Part shown: positions 52,661 through 61,350 of the stretch, piece after piece
How the letters are laid out: the number at the start of each line of letters is the position of its first letter
Numbering within the stretch: position 1 is the stretch's first letter
Assembly: GCF_015278125.1 (NCBI RefSeq)
Contig: NZ_JADILO010000010.1
Span: 1 to 64,000, forward strand
Origin: Vibrio fluminensis
GTDB lineage: Bacteria; Pseudomonadota; Gammaproteobacteria; Enterobacterales; Vibrionaceae
Length of the DNA stretch: 64,000 bases
Direction of reading: 5' to 3'
Position numbers and translations under genes: made by a program
The notes under the pieces: generated by a model
Databases searched by the model: none
Seen by the model: only the letters and a program-made list of their open reading frames with translations
What the model was told of the DNA's origin: nothing

Positions 52661-52823
52661 ATACCAATCAGCATAAGTCTTTGATCATTCTTGCTGATTA
52701 AAATCGCTGATAACGTTGTTGCAGATTTTGTAATTAGAATAACTAGTTAGCTGCAATCTGCGCCTAGTTCTAAGCGATTTTTCTTGCGCAATTTTCTGAC
52801 CACTTACTTATCCTGATTGGTAT
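52661..52823. repeat. MITE-like element with 18-bp terminal inverted repeats
   Basis: 163 bp bounded by ATACCAATCAGcATAAGT and the reverse complement of ATACCAATCAGgATAAGT (one mismatch). Internal segments AAAATCGCT/AGCGATTTT and TTGCAGATT/AATCTGC add stems. No coding capacity. A target duplication is not clear. Confidence 0.65.
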
Positions 52824-52825
52824 AA

Positions 52826-52856
52826 GAAGCCGAGCATTGCTCGGCTTCGTCGTTTT
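52826..52856 (-). terminator. Terminator-like hairpin
   Basis: GAAGCCGAGC (52826-52835) pairs perfectly with GCTCGGCTTC (52839-52848), with Ts at 52852-52856 on the plus strand. The gap is between convergent genes, so it can also end transcription of the PACE gene. Confidence 0.75.
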
Positions 52857-52870
52857 TGTATTGGTAAGTA

Positions 52871-53299
52871 TCACGCTACTGCAGGAGAGCGACGCTCAAC
52901 GAGCCATGCGCGAATATGGTCATAAGCGAGGTTGAATACAAAGGCATAAATGGTGATAAAAATGGTGACGCCGATGTCCATAACTAACGCTTCCCAAAGG
53001 CTCACTTGCAGTATGTAAGCCATCACAGGTACGGTAAAAAACAGCAAACCTGCTTCAAATAAAACCACATGATTGATGCGCGTCATTAAAGAGCGCTGCT
53101 CTTTTTTGCCGGGTACAAATTTATCGAACACCCAGTTAAAAAATACATTCCAAATCATCGCGATGGTTGCCACAACTATCATGGTTCCTGATAGATGCGC
53201 CACTTCATGATCGGTAAAAATAGCCAAACCCGTAATCGCTAGCGAAATTGCCAACACTTCAAATAGTACTGCGTGAAATACGCGCTCTAAACGACTCAC
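52871..53299 (-). CDS. PACE-family efflux transporter
   Basis: A 142-residue inner-membrane protein with four helices in two related pairs (bacterial transmembrane pair domains). The family motif RVFHAVLFE (about 5-13) with its essential-type Glu, and the second-half RINHVVLFEAGLLFF, are diagnostic. PACE proteins such as AceI export biocides like chlorhexidine and small polyamines. Divergent from a LysR gene, as is usual for PACE transporters, with a shared palindrome between them. Confidence 0.92.
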   Translation of the reverse strand: MSRLERVFHAVLFEVLAISLAITGLAIFTDHEVAHLSGTMIVVATIAMIWNVFFNWVFDKFVPGKKEQRSLMTRINHVVLFEAGLLFFTVPVMAYILQVSLWEALVMDIGVTIFITIYAFVFNLAYDHIRAWLVERRSPAVA

Positions 53300-53366
53300 T
53301 CAATAGTCCTCATAACTAAAAACAGGCGGCGATTATGCGGTTTTGAGATTAGAATGAAAGTTAGCG

Positions 53367-53387
53367 GCTATCACATATCGTGATAGC
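53367..53387. promoter_or_regulatory. LysR-type operator between PACE and LysR genes
   Basis: Perfect inverted repeat GCTATCAC-atatc-GTGATAGC, containing the T-N11-A pattern of LysR sites. It sits in the 116-bp divergent region, 29 bp before the chosen LysR start, and probably binds that regulator. Confidence 0.65.
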
Positions 53388-53415
53388 TTGGTTGATGGCA
53401 GCTTCAGAGTCCTTT

Positions 53416-54291
53416 ATGTATAGTCTTGAACAACTCAAAATCTTTGTCACCGTGTGTGAATGCGGCACGGTGTCTGCGGCAGCTCGTAAGTTGAAACGTG
53501 CTCAATCTGGGGTAAGCCAGTCCATTGCTAACTTGGAGCTGGCGATTAATCAAGACTTGTTCAGCCGCGAAAAGAATGCGCTCAGCTTAACCACGACGGG
53601 GCTTGCCTTGCTGCCGATTGCTCGCTCGATTCTTGGTCAGCAGCAATTGTTCGATCAAAAAGTCGAGTCTTTAGAGCAAAGCATTGAAAACACCCTCGCG
53701 ATTGCGGTTGATGAATGTTTGGTGACGGATGAGTTATTAGCGGTTCTTTCTCGTCTAGCACAAGCATTTCCGGTGACCAACATTGAGTTGATCACGGTGT
53801 CGACGTTTGATGTGGAAGAGTTAGTGCGCAGTAATAAAGCGCAAGTCGGGATCATCTTCGCGGATGGAGAGTTAAGAGAAGATATGGACTTCTTTACCCT
53901 TGGACAGATGCGCTTTGTTACCGTTGCAGCGAGTGAGCACCATCTTGCTAGCTTGCAAGAGGTACGCGACTCAGACTTAAAAGCCCATCGGCAAATTGTT
54001 CACCGCAGCGCCAGCGAAAAGGAGCTGTGGTTTAGTTATGGCATTAGCTCCAATTATTGGCATGCCAACAGTCACCAAATGATGGTGACGCTCGCCAGCC
54101 AAGGCATCGGTTGGGCATTGGTACCCGAGGTAATGGCAAGCCCAATGATTGAGCAAGGCAAGCTTGCCAAGTTGCCGGTTGCGCATGAAAAAGAGGGTTG
54201 GCTCACCACTACAGGCTGCCTTGTATCACGTAGCCAAGCGTCAGGTCCGGTGCGCGAGAAGTTGATTGAGCTGTTGCAAAATATGTCGTGA
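53416..54291 (+). CDS. LysR-family regulator of the PACE transporter
   Basis: A 291-residue regulator: winged helix (about 1-60; CGTVSAAARKLKRAQSGVSQSIANLELAIN) and effector domain (about 85-285). The ATG at 53416 is chosen because the longer frame would begin inside the operator. It is divergent from the PACE gene and, by analogy with aceR-aceI, probably activates it in response to the exported compound. Confidence 0.9.
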   Translation: MYSLEQLKIFVTVCECGTVSAAARKLKRAQSGVSQSIANLELAINQDLFSREKNALSLTTTGLALLPIARSILGQQQLFDQKVESLEQSIENTLAIAVDECLVTDELLAVLSRLAQAFPVTNIELITVSTFDVEELVRSNKAQVGIIFADGELREDMDFFTLGQMRFVTVAASEHHLASLQEVRDSDLKAHRQIVHRSASEKELWFSYGISSNYWHANSHQMMVTLASQGIGWALVPEVMASPMIEQGKLAKLPVAHEKEGWLTTTGCLVSRSQASGPVREKLIELLQNMS

Positions 54292-54318
54292 TCACGAGCA
54301 GTGCAATCAGGGGGAGGA

Positions 54319-54368
54319 GGTAACCATGCTTACTTCATTTGACGTTTACTGCATTAAACATGGTTACC
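54319..54368. other. Long inverted repeat between lysR and sodC
   Basis: GGTAACCATG (54319-54328) and CATGGTTACC (54359-54368) form a perfect 10-bp stem with a 30-base loop in the gap between convergent genes. It has no T run and its purpose is unclear. Confidence 0.45.
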
Positions 54369-54383
54369 ATTTCTAGTGTGATA

Positions 54384-54896
54384 CTACTTAATCACACCAC
54401 ACACAACACGTGCACCGCCACCGCCAAGTGGGGCTGGGTGATCGGAGTGATTGTCGCCACCCGCGTGAATCATTAATGCGCGTCCGCTTAAATCACTCAT
54501 CTTCACTCTTGGTGCCAAAACTGGTTGAGTTGCGCTGCCATCTTTGGCGACATACAGTGCAGGTAGATCGCCAAGGTGGTTGTCATCTGTCCAAGGAAGA
54601 CCATGTTTACCAGTATTGGCGGGGTCATAGTGACCACCCGCTGCGCCACCGAGTACGGTTTTGCCTTCTTTTTCTGAGCTTTCACATGAAGGGTTAGTGT
54701 GGACATGGAAACCATGTACGCCCTCGGTTAAGCCTTGCAGTTGTGGGGTAAATACGGTGCCGTATTCGGTTTCCACAATGGTGACTGTCCCTGCTGAGTT
54801 GCCACTTTTAAGGTCAACCATTTCTACGCTCATTTCTGCAGCCATCGCAGAAGTCGCTGCCATACATAAAGCCGTTATTAGTAGTTTTTGCTTCAT
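54384..54896 (-). CDS. sodC: Copper/zinc superoxide dismutase
   Basis: A 170-residue periplasmic enzyme that dismutates superoxide. Signal peptide about 1-19 (ending AMA). Cu and Zn ligands are in [11 protein letters not shown] (about 62-72), [15 protein letters not shown] and [13 protein letters not shown]; the disulfide uses the Cys of NPSC and the one in ARVVCG near the C-terminus. Length and motifs are standard for bacterial SodC. An inverted repeat lies 40 bp upstream. Confidence 0.95.
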   Translation of the reverse strand: MKQKLLITALCMAATSAMAAEMSVEMVDLKSGNSAGTVTIVETEYGTVFTPQLQGLTEGVHGFHVHTNPSCESSEKEGKTVLGGAAGGHYDPANTGKHGLPWTDDNHLGDLPALYVAKDGSATQPVLAPRVKMSDLSGRALMIHAGGDNHSDHPAPLGGGGARVVCGVIK

Positions 54897-54935
54897 CGCT
54901 TTTTCCTTTATCGATCTATTTCAGCGACCGCCTAA

Positions 54936-54952
54936 TTATCCTCACTGGATAA
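54936..54952. promoter_or_regulatory. Candidate operator upstream of sodC
   Basis: TTATCC-tcact-GGATAA, perfect 6-bp arms, 40 bp before the sodC start. No regulator gene is adjacent, so the binder is unknown. Confidence 0.35.
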
Positions 54953-55089
54953 CGCGGTTACCTGGCTATAAGTATGGCGAGAAAAATGATAATTGCCGCA
55001 TAGTCAGCAAAGGTTCTCAATTGTGACAAGAAAACCGATGCCGACAGAAAAAAGTGTGAAGATCTAGGCTAGTGGGAACCAGCCTTATA

Positions 55090-55147
55090 GGGACAGACAC
55101 CTCAAGTTCGCAAGCTTCAAGTTCGAAATCTTGCAGGGACAGACACT
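55090..55147 (+). repeat. Two copies of GGGACAGACAC(C/T)
   Basis: At 55090-55101 and 55136-55147, with a TCAAGTTCG repeat between them. They belong to the same dispersed motif as at 37277-38715. Confidence 0.65.
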
Positions 55148-55182
55148 GCAAGCTAGATGCACAAAGCCAATTCAAACGTGAT

Positions 55183-56673
55183 TTAAAGAGTGACTCCAGA
55201 TTTAAAAATCGCTAGTTCACGAATGCCGTTGCGCTCGTTTTTTGTTGGCTCACCGCTGGCAATGGAAGTGAAACATTCTATAAATTGTTCCAACATGGTC
55301 TCCATGGTGACACCTTCAACCAGAGCTCCGGCATTGAAATCAATCCAATGTGGTTTGTTGTTTGCCAGTTCAGAGTTGGTTGATAGCTTCATGGTTGGTA
55401 CGAAACCACCGTAAGGTGTGCCACGTCCGGTGGTAAAGAGCACCATATGGCACCCACTGGCTGCGAGTGCTGAGGTTGCGACCGCATCATTACCTGGTGC
55501 GCTCAGCAAGTTTAAACCTGGTGTCGTTAAACGCTCACCATATTCAAGCACCCCAATAACCGGGCTGGTCCCCGCTTTTTGCGTGCAGCCCATCGATTTG
55601 TCTTCAAGGGTAGAAATGCCCCCTTTCTTGTTGCCCGGTGATGGGTTCTCATAGATCGGCTGATTGTGATCGATAAAGTACTGTTTAAAGTTATTGACCA
55701 TATTGACGGCTTTGCTAAAGGTTGCGTGATCAATACAGCGTTCAAACAGTAGATGCTCTGCGCCAAACATCTCGGGTACTTCGGTTAACACGGATGTGCC
55801 ACCGTGTGCGATAAGATAATCAGAAAATTCACCGAGTAGCGGGTTGGCGGTAATACCAGAGAGACCATCTGAGCCCCCGCATTCAAGTCCGACACGCAGC
55901 TTCCCGATGCTTATATCTGTCCGCTTGTCTTGCTTAACGGTTTGATAAATTTCTTCAAGATGCGCAACGGCGACTTCAATTTCATCTTGTTCTTTCTGCG
56001 CAATCATAAAGCGCACTCTGTCTTCATCAACCTCACCAACGCACTGTTTAAATGGACCGATTTGATTGTTTTCACAACCAAGCCCAATCACAAGAGCACC
56101 ACCTGCGTGAGGATGATTGACCATGTTGGCTAAAATTTGTTTAGTGTTTTGGTGATCGTCGCCGAGTTGAGAGCAGCCGTAGTTGTGTGGGAAGAGATAG
56201 ACGCCATCACATAGCAACTCAGGGTGACGTTGCGTAAAGCGCTGAATCGCTTGTTGTGCGATACCATTGACGCAGCCTACGGTAGGAATGACCCAAATTT
56301 CATTGCGAATGGCTACGTCACCATTGCTACGTTGATAGCCGTGGAAGAAACGCTCGGCAAGGTTAGAAGGTTTGATTGGGCTAAAGTTGGGCTGATATTG
56401 ATAGCTATCGGTATCAGATAGCTTGGTTTTGATGTTATGCGTATGCACCCACTCACCAACAGTAATATCGGCTTTGGCATAACCGATTGGGCTACCATAT
56501 TTGATTATGTCGTGATTGGCTGATATTGGTGCTAAGGCGATTTTACTTCCGCGTTCTACATCCTGTTTTACAACAATGGCTTGATCATCAATTTCAATTG
56601 TTTGTCCGGCTTCTATTGCTTGTAGGCAAACTAATACATTGTCATTGCTATTAATTTTTATGAATTTTTTCAT
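55183..56673 (-). CDS. uxaA: Altronate dehydratase
   Basis: A 496-residue cytoplasmic enzyme of the UxaA family, dehydrating D-altronate to 2-keto-3-deoxygluconate. The N-terminal SAF-like domain is about 1-90. The core follows, with VIPTVGCVNGIAQQ, FPHNYGCSQLGDDHQNTKQIL, LGCENNQ and GLECGGSDGLSGITANPLLG. Conserved cysteines match iron binding in this family. It is divergent from uxaB with a 330-bp control region and completes the galacturonate branch with it. Confidence 0.95.
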   Translation of the reverse strand: MKKFIKINSNDNVLVCLQAIEAGQTIEIDDQAIVVKQDVERGSKIALAPISANHDIIKYGSPIGYAKADITVGEWVHTHNIKTKLSDTDSYQYQPNFSPIKPSNLAERFFHGYQRSNGDVAIRNEIWVIPTVGCVNGIAQQAIQRFTQRHPELLCDGVYLFPHNYGCSQLGDDHQNTKQILANMVNHPHAGGALVIGLGCENNQIGPFKQCVGEVDEDRVRFMIAQKEQDEIEVAVAHLEEIYQTVKQDKRTDISIGKLRVGLECGGSDGLSGITANPLLGEFSDYLIAHGGTSVLTEVPEMFGAEHLLFERCIDHATFSKAVNMVNNFKQYFIDHNQPIYENPSPGNKKGGISTLEDKSMGCTQKAGTSPVIGVLEYGERLTTPGLNLLSAPGNDAVATSALAASGCHMVLFTTGRGTPYGGFVPTMKLSTNSELANNKPHWIDFNAGALVEGVTMETMLEQFIECFTSIASGEPTKNERNGIRELAIFKSGVTL

Positions 56674-57003
56674 GGGTATCCCAATTAAGTGACCCCGTCC
56701 GACTTAAATATACTAGCCTTGTTTCGGTATTTTAATCAAATAAAAAACCATAAAACTGTTCAAAGAGCATTAAATAAAGCCAATGGAATCTAAATTAAGC
56801 CTTTTAATCTACTACTTTGGTTTTAATTGCTAAATTAAATACAGATAAAAAACAGGTAAAGATGATCACATACACGTTTTGTGGTTATAAAAAACTAGTT
56901 GCCGCCTCCCTCGACCTAGACTCGCTTCATATTCGATAACACCTGTCCGACGCAGTGTTTACCTAGATTAGGTATCAATAAGATGCCAACAGAAGGGACA
57001 ATA
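56674..57003. promoter_or_regulatory. Divergent uxaA-uxaB control region
   Basis: 330 bp without a gene. TACCTA-gat-TAGGTA (56960-56974) is a perfect inverted repeat 30 bp before uxaB and a good candidate operator for the GntR regulator at 62967. GTCCGAC occurs near each end (about 56697 and 56945). A TGATCACAT half-site near 56864 could reflect CRP control, but one half only is present. Confidence 0.45.
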
Positions 57004-58437
57004 ATGGAACAACTAAATAGAGACATTTCAACGCAAGCTTATCGCCCAGAGAAGGTGATTCAGTTCGGTGAAGGGAACTTTCTTCGTGCATTTGTTGATT
57101 GGCAGATTGACCTACTCAATGAACACACTGATTTCAATGCGGGTATAACCATCGTTAGACCGATTGACGCAGGCCACCCAAAATTGGATGTCCAAGGTGG
57201 TGTCTTTACGGCATTGATTCGTGGTCTTAATGAGCAAGGCGAAAGTGTTTCGTTGCCGCGAGTGGTGACCTCAGTGAATCGTGAGTTGTTGGCATATGGT
57301 GAATATGACCAAGTGCTTGCCATCGCGGAAAACTCTGAATTGGAATGGGTGGTTTCTAATACAACGGAAGCAGGGATTTATTTTGATGAAAATGATGAAT
57401 TCGCCACGCGCCCACCGAAATCTTTTCCTGCCAAGTTAACGCAGTTTCTTTATCACCGCTATCAACATTTCAATGGCGCCAATGATAAAGGGCTAATAGT
57501 TTTACCGTGTGAATTGATAGACGCAAACGGCGAAAAATTAAAAGAGATCGTGCTCAAATATGCGCAAGTTTGGCAGCTAGAAAATGACTTTTCTACGTGG
57601 ATTGAGAACTCAAACGTATTTTGCTCAACCCTTGTTGATAGAATTGTCACTGGATATCCAAGAGATGAGATCAATGCGATTGAGACTGAACTTGGTTACC
57701 GAGACGATTTCTTGGTTGCTGCTGAGTATTTCTATCTGTTGGTCATTCAAGGTCCAAAGTGGCTTAAACAGAAATTAAAACTTGAACAGTGCCCACTCAA
57801 TATTGAAATTGTCGATGACATTAAGCCCTACAAAGAACGGAAGGTTGGTATTTTAAACGGCGCACATACAGCGATGGTTCCTGTCGCGTATTTAGCGGGC
57901 ATCGATACGGTGAAAGACGCGATGCAAGACGCCGAGATCTCAGCATTCGTGGATCGTCTACTCAATGATGAAGTGATCCCTTCTTTAACGATGGATCCTG
58001 AGGATCTTAAACAATTCAAACAAAGTGTACTGGCACGTTTCAGTAATCCTTTTATCACCCACTACTTAACCTCAATCGCGTTGAACTCATTAACTAAGTT
58101 CAAAACGCGCTTACTTCCTCAATTGATTACCTACAGTCGAGAGAATGGCACAGCACCGAAACATCTGAGTTTTAGTTTAGCGGCTCTGTACTGTTTTTAT
58201 CTGGGTAAACGCGGTGAGGAAGATATTCCTCTTAGTGATGACCAGCATTTGCTAGAACCTTTTGGCGCATGGCGTCAAACCACGACTGACCACAGTGACA
58301 ATGTGGCGCAGTTTCTAGCCATGACACATCACTGGGATATTGACTTAAACGAGTTACCTGAGCTCACGCAAACGGTAGCCACGTATGTCAACGCTATCCA
58401 AACACTGGGTATGAAACAAGCAATGAAGCAGCTGTAA
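57004..58437 (+). CDS. uxaB: Tagaturonate reductase (altronate oxidoreductase)
   Basis: A 477-residue NAD-dependent enzyme of the mannitol dehydrogenase/UxaB family reducing D-tagaturonate to D-altronate. The Rossmann N-terminal domain begins VIQFGEGNFLRAFVDWQID (about 18-36); the catalytic domain has KVGILNGAHTAMVPVAYLAG with the lysine and asparagine positions expected for the active site. AAGGG precedes the ATG at 57004. It heads the operon uxaB-dctPQM-kdgK-eda. UxaC (uronate isomerase) is not in the window. Confidence 0.94.
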   Translation: MEQLNRDISTQAYRPEKVIQFGEGNFLRAFVDWQIDLLNEHTDFNAGITIVRPIDAGHPKLDVQGGVFTALIRGLNEQGESVSLPRVVTSVNRELLAYGEYDQVLAIAENSELEWVVSNTTEAGIYFDENDEFATRPPKSFPAKLTQFLYHRYQHFNGANDKGLIVLPCELIDANGEKLKEIVLKYAQVWQLENDFSTWIENSNVFCSTLVDRIVTGYPRDEINAIETELGYRDDFLVAAEYFYLLVIQGPKWLKQKLKLEQCPLNIEIVDDIKPYKERKVGILNGAHTAMVPVAYLAGIDTVKDAMQDAEISAFVDRLLNDEVIPSLTMDPEDLKQFKQSVLARFSNPFITHYLTSIALNSLTKFKTRLLPQLITYSRENGTAPKHLSFSLAALYCFYLGKRGEEDIPLSDDQHLLEPFGAWRQTTTDHSDNVAQFLAMTHHWDIDLNELPELTQTVATYVNAIQTLGMKQAMKQL

Positions 58438-58473
58438 AACAGCAACGATAACTATTATTTGAAAGGAACATCT

Positions 58474-59466
58474 ATGAACACTCTACAATCCAAACTTACT
58501 AAAGTCTCCGCTGCAATCGGTCTTGCGATGACAGTTAGCTTCGGCGCTAGTGCGGCCACAGAAATCATGATTGCTTATGGTAACCAACCAGGTGAACCGA
58601 TTGATAAAGCGATGCATTACTGGGCGGAGCAAGTAAAAGAAAAATCGAATGGTGAGATTGAGTTCCGCTTATTCCCTTCAAGCCAGCTAGGTAGCGAAAC
58701 AGAAGTAATGGAGCAGGCTAAATTTGGTGCCAACATTATCACTATCAGCTCTTATGGTTATCTCATGGATACAGTGCCAGATCTTGGCATTATTAACGCT
58801 CCATATTTGACTCAGTCTTTCGAGAAAAAGTCGAAATTGCTGCATACCGAATGGTTCCAAGGTTTGAATGACCAGCTGTCGGCGAAAGGGCTAGAGATTG
58901 TTGTTCCTGATGTGGTTTACGGGACTCGTCACTTGTTATCTAAAGGAGAGGTGAAGTCTCCAACTGACCTTAATGGTGTCAAGGTTCGTGTGCAGCATTC
59001 TCGTCTATTCGTTGCGACTGTAAAAGCAATGGGTGGTGTGCCAACGCCGATGTCATTGGCTGATGTTTACCCTGGTCTGTCTCAAGGAGTGATCGAAGGA
59101 GTAGAGAACCCAGCTGTGGTTCTCCATGGCGGTAAGTTTTATGAAGTGGCGAAAAACCTTAACTTAACTGCACACACTAAACATATGTCACCGTTTGTAG
59201 CCGGTTCAAACTTCTGGAATTCACTTTCTGCTGAAGAGCAAAAAATCATCTTAGATACCAGTCGCGACATGGTGAGTTATGGCGCAACTCTCATTGCTGA
59301 GAGTGAGCAATCTGCGATTGATCAATTGAAGGCGGAAGGGGTAACGGTGAATGAAGTTGATATCTCTGCGTTTGAAGAGTCTGCTCGTAAAGTGGTTCAA
59401 AGTGAGTTCCCTGAGTGGACGCCGAATTTGTACCAAGACACACAAGCTAAGCTAGCTGAACTGTAA
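58474..59466 (+). CDS. TRAP transporter substrate-binding protein (DctP)
   Basis: A 330-residue periplasmic protein: signal peptide (about 1-28, ending ASAA), then the DctP fold (GEPIDKAMHYWAEQVKEKSNGEIEFRLFPSSQLGSETEVMEQ; NGVKVRVQHSRLFVATVKAMGGVPTPMS). The conserved Arg of KVRVQ is the usual salt bridge to the substrate carboxylate. By operon context the ligand is a hexuronate such as galacturonate or glucuronate. AAAGGAAC precedes the ATG at 58474. Confidence 0.93.
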   Translation: MNTLQSKLTKVSAAIGLAMTVSFGASAATEIMIAYGNQPGEPIDKAMHYWAEQVKEKSNGEIEFRLFPSSQLGSETEVMEQAKFGANIITISSYGYLMDTVPDLGIINAPYLTQSFEKKSKLLHTEWFQGLNDQLSAKGLEIVVPDVVYGTRHLLSKGEVKSPTDLNGVKVRVQHSRLFVATVKAMGGVPTPMSLADVYPGLSQGVIEGVENPAVVLHGGKFYEVAKNLNLTAHTKHMSPFVAGSNFWNSLSAEEQKIILDTSRDMVSYGATLIAESEQSAIDQLKAEGVTVNEVDISAFEESARKVVQSEFPEWTPNLYQDTQAKLAEL

Positions 59467-59474
59467 TGCTGTAT

Positions 59475-59498
59475 AGGGGCTGTAATGGCCCCTTTTTA
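59475..59498 (+). terminator. Attenuating hairpin between dctP and dctQ
   Basis: GGGGC (59476-59480) pairs with GCCCC (59488-59492), then five Ts. It lies within the operon, so it probably lets dctP be made in excess of the membrane subunits. Confidence 0.7.
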
Positions 59499-59517
59499 GT
59501 TTGTAGGAGTATTTTTT

Positions 59518-60051
59518 ATGCAAACGCAAGTTTCGATTTCTCATCATGAGGGGAAAGCAAAGAACAAATGGATTGCGGTTCTTGATCGCATCAGCCAACT
59601 AGACACGATCATCGCAGGGCTGTTCCTTGGGTTAATCGTATTGTTGATGAGCTACAGCGTGGTGATTCGATATGTATTTAACTCCCCAAGCTCTTGGGTT
59701 GAAGAGGTTTGTCTAGCGCTATTTGTATGGATGACCTTTATGGGCGCGAGTGCGTTGATGCGCACAGATGAAGTGGTGCGAATCGATTATCTAGTGCATA
59801 AATTGCCAACCAAGGCCGCGCGAATTCTTGATCATCTTCTGCGCCCTTTAATTGTGATATTTGCCTTGGGCTTTATGGTGTACTGGGGCTGGAAATTGTT
59901 GCCATTTTCACAAGTACGTTTTACGCCAGCCTTGAAGATTCCATATGTCTATATTTATGCGGCAGTGCCAGTTAGCGGCACATTTATGCTTTATCACCAG
60001 CTAAAGCATCTCTATTCGTTTTTTGTTCCTTCCAGTAACAAGGAAGTATAA
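59518..60051 (+). CDS. TRAP transporter small permease (DctQ)
   Basis: A 177-residue membrane subunit with four predicted helices and the DctQ signature RYVFNSPSSWVEEVCLALFVWMTFMGASALMRTDEVVRIDYL. It pairs with DctM to form the sodium-driven carrier. It sits two bases before dctM. Confidence 0.92.
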   Translation: MQTQVSISHHEGKAKNKWIAVLDRISQLDTIIAGLFLGLIVLLMSYSVVIRYVFNSPSSWVEEVCLALFVWMTFMGASALMRTDEVVRIDYLVHKLPTKAARILDHLLRPLIVIFALGFMVYWGWKLLPFSQVRFTPALKIPYVYIYAAVPVSGTFMLYHQLKHLYSFFVPSSNKEV

Positions 60052-60053
60052 TT

Positions 60054-61340
60054 ATGTCTGTAATTTTGCCTATTTCTGCACTGCTTGTGCTGTTTACGCT
60101 GGGGATTCCGGTTGCATTCTGTATCTTCATTGCAACTTTATCTTACTTCCTAATTAATGATCACCTGCCGATGATGATGTTGGTACAACGTTTAGCGGGT
60201 GGTTTAGAGTCGGTCACCCTGCTTGCGATCCCATTTTTTGTTATGGCGGGGGTGTTTATGAACCACTCTGGGATCAGCCAGCGTCTACTGAAATTCTCTG
60301 AGGTATTGACCGGTCATATGAGTGGCGGCTTAGCGCAGGTTAACGTGGTGCTAAGTACCTTAATGGGCGGCTTGTCAGGATCTAATATTGCTGATGCGGC
60401 CATGAGTTCAAAATTGCTTGTGCCACAAATGGTTGCCCGCGGCTACAGCGCCTCATTTTCTTCAGCTGTCACCGCTGCATCATCGTTGATAACACCGATA
60501 ATTCCACCGGGTATCGCATTGATTATCTATGGTTACGTAAATAACGTCTCCATTGGTAAGCTGTTTCTTGCCGGGGTAGTCCCTGGAGCGATGCTTTGTT
60601 TTATGATGATGGGCTTAGTATCGGTTATTGCTAAAAAACGTAATTACGCGCCAATTCGTGAAAAAAGAGCTTCTATCGGAGAGATTGCTGTTTCAGCGAA
60701 AGATGCCTTTTTGGCGTTATTACTGCCAGTTATCATCATTGGTGGTATTCGTTTAGGTGTATTCACGCCAACAGAGGCGGGGGCTGCAGCCGTCCTTTAT
60801 GCCTTGATCCTTGGTATGTTTGTTTACAAGCAAATGAACAGTAAATTACTGTGGAGCGCGACCAAAGAGTCGGTCCTTGCAGCGGCAAACGTGTTGCTGA
60901 TCATTTGTGTCGCTGTAGGCTTTTCAAAATTCCTTACTTGGGAGCGAGTGCCACAAGAACTCGCGACATGGCTAACCAGTTCAGTGGATAGTCCATTGAT
61001 GTTTTTACTGCTAGTGAACTTGTTCCTGCTGATCATTGGTATGTTCTTAGAAGGCAATGCCGTGATGATCGTACTGGCACCGTTGCTTGCTCCCGTTGCC
61101 CAATCATACGGTATCGATCCGGTTCATTTTGGCATCATCTTTATCTTCAATAGTGCGATAGGCACCATCACGCCACCGTTGGGGACAGTGATGTTTACTA
61201 CGTGTTCAATCACGAAAGTTGCCATCGAAGAGTTTGTCAAAGAGATCCTGCCATTTTGGTTATTGCTAATTGTCGCCTTATTGCTGATCACCTATATCCC
61301 AGTGATTTCAATTGGGTTGCCGAATATGGTGTTTGGCTAA
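60054..61340 (+). CDS. TRAP transporter large permease (DctM)
   Basis: A 428-residue membrane subunit of about twelve helices with DctM motifs ALTVLAIPFFVMAGVFMNHSG-type and SSLITPIIPPGIALIIYG. It carries the transport path, taking substrate from DctP with sodium. Its 3' end is followed after ten bases by kdgK. The substrate is inferred as a hexuronate. Confidence 0.93.
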   Translation: MSVILPISALLVLFTLGIPVAFCIFIATLSYFLINDHLPMMMLVQRLAGGLESVTLLAIPFFVMAGVFMNHSGISQRLLKFSEVLTGHMSGGLAQVNVVLSTLMGGLSGSNIADAAMSSKLLVPQMVARGYSASFSSAVTAASSLITPIIPPGIALIIYGYVNNVSIGKLFLAGVVPGAMLCFMMMGLVSVIAKKRNYAPIREKRASIGEIAVSAKDAFLALLLPVIIIGGIRLGVFTPTEAGAAAVLYALILGMFVYKQMNSKLLWSATKESVLAAANVLLIICVAVGFSKFLTWERVPQELATWLTSSVDSPLMFLLLVNLFLLIIGMFLEGNAVMIVLAPLLAPVAQSYGIDPVHFGIIFIFNSAIGTITPPLGTVMFTTCSITKVAIEEFVKEILPFWLLLIVALLLITYIPVISIGLPNMVFG

Positions 61341-61350
61341 GGTGGAAAGC

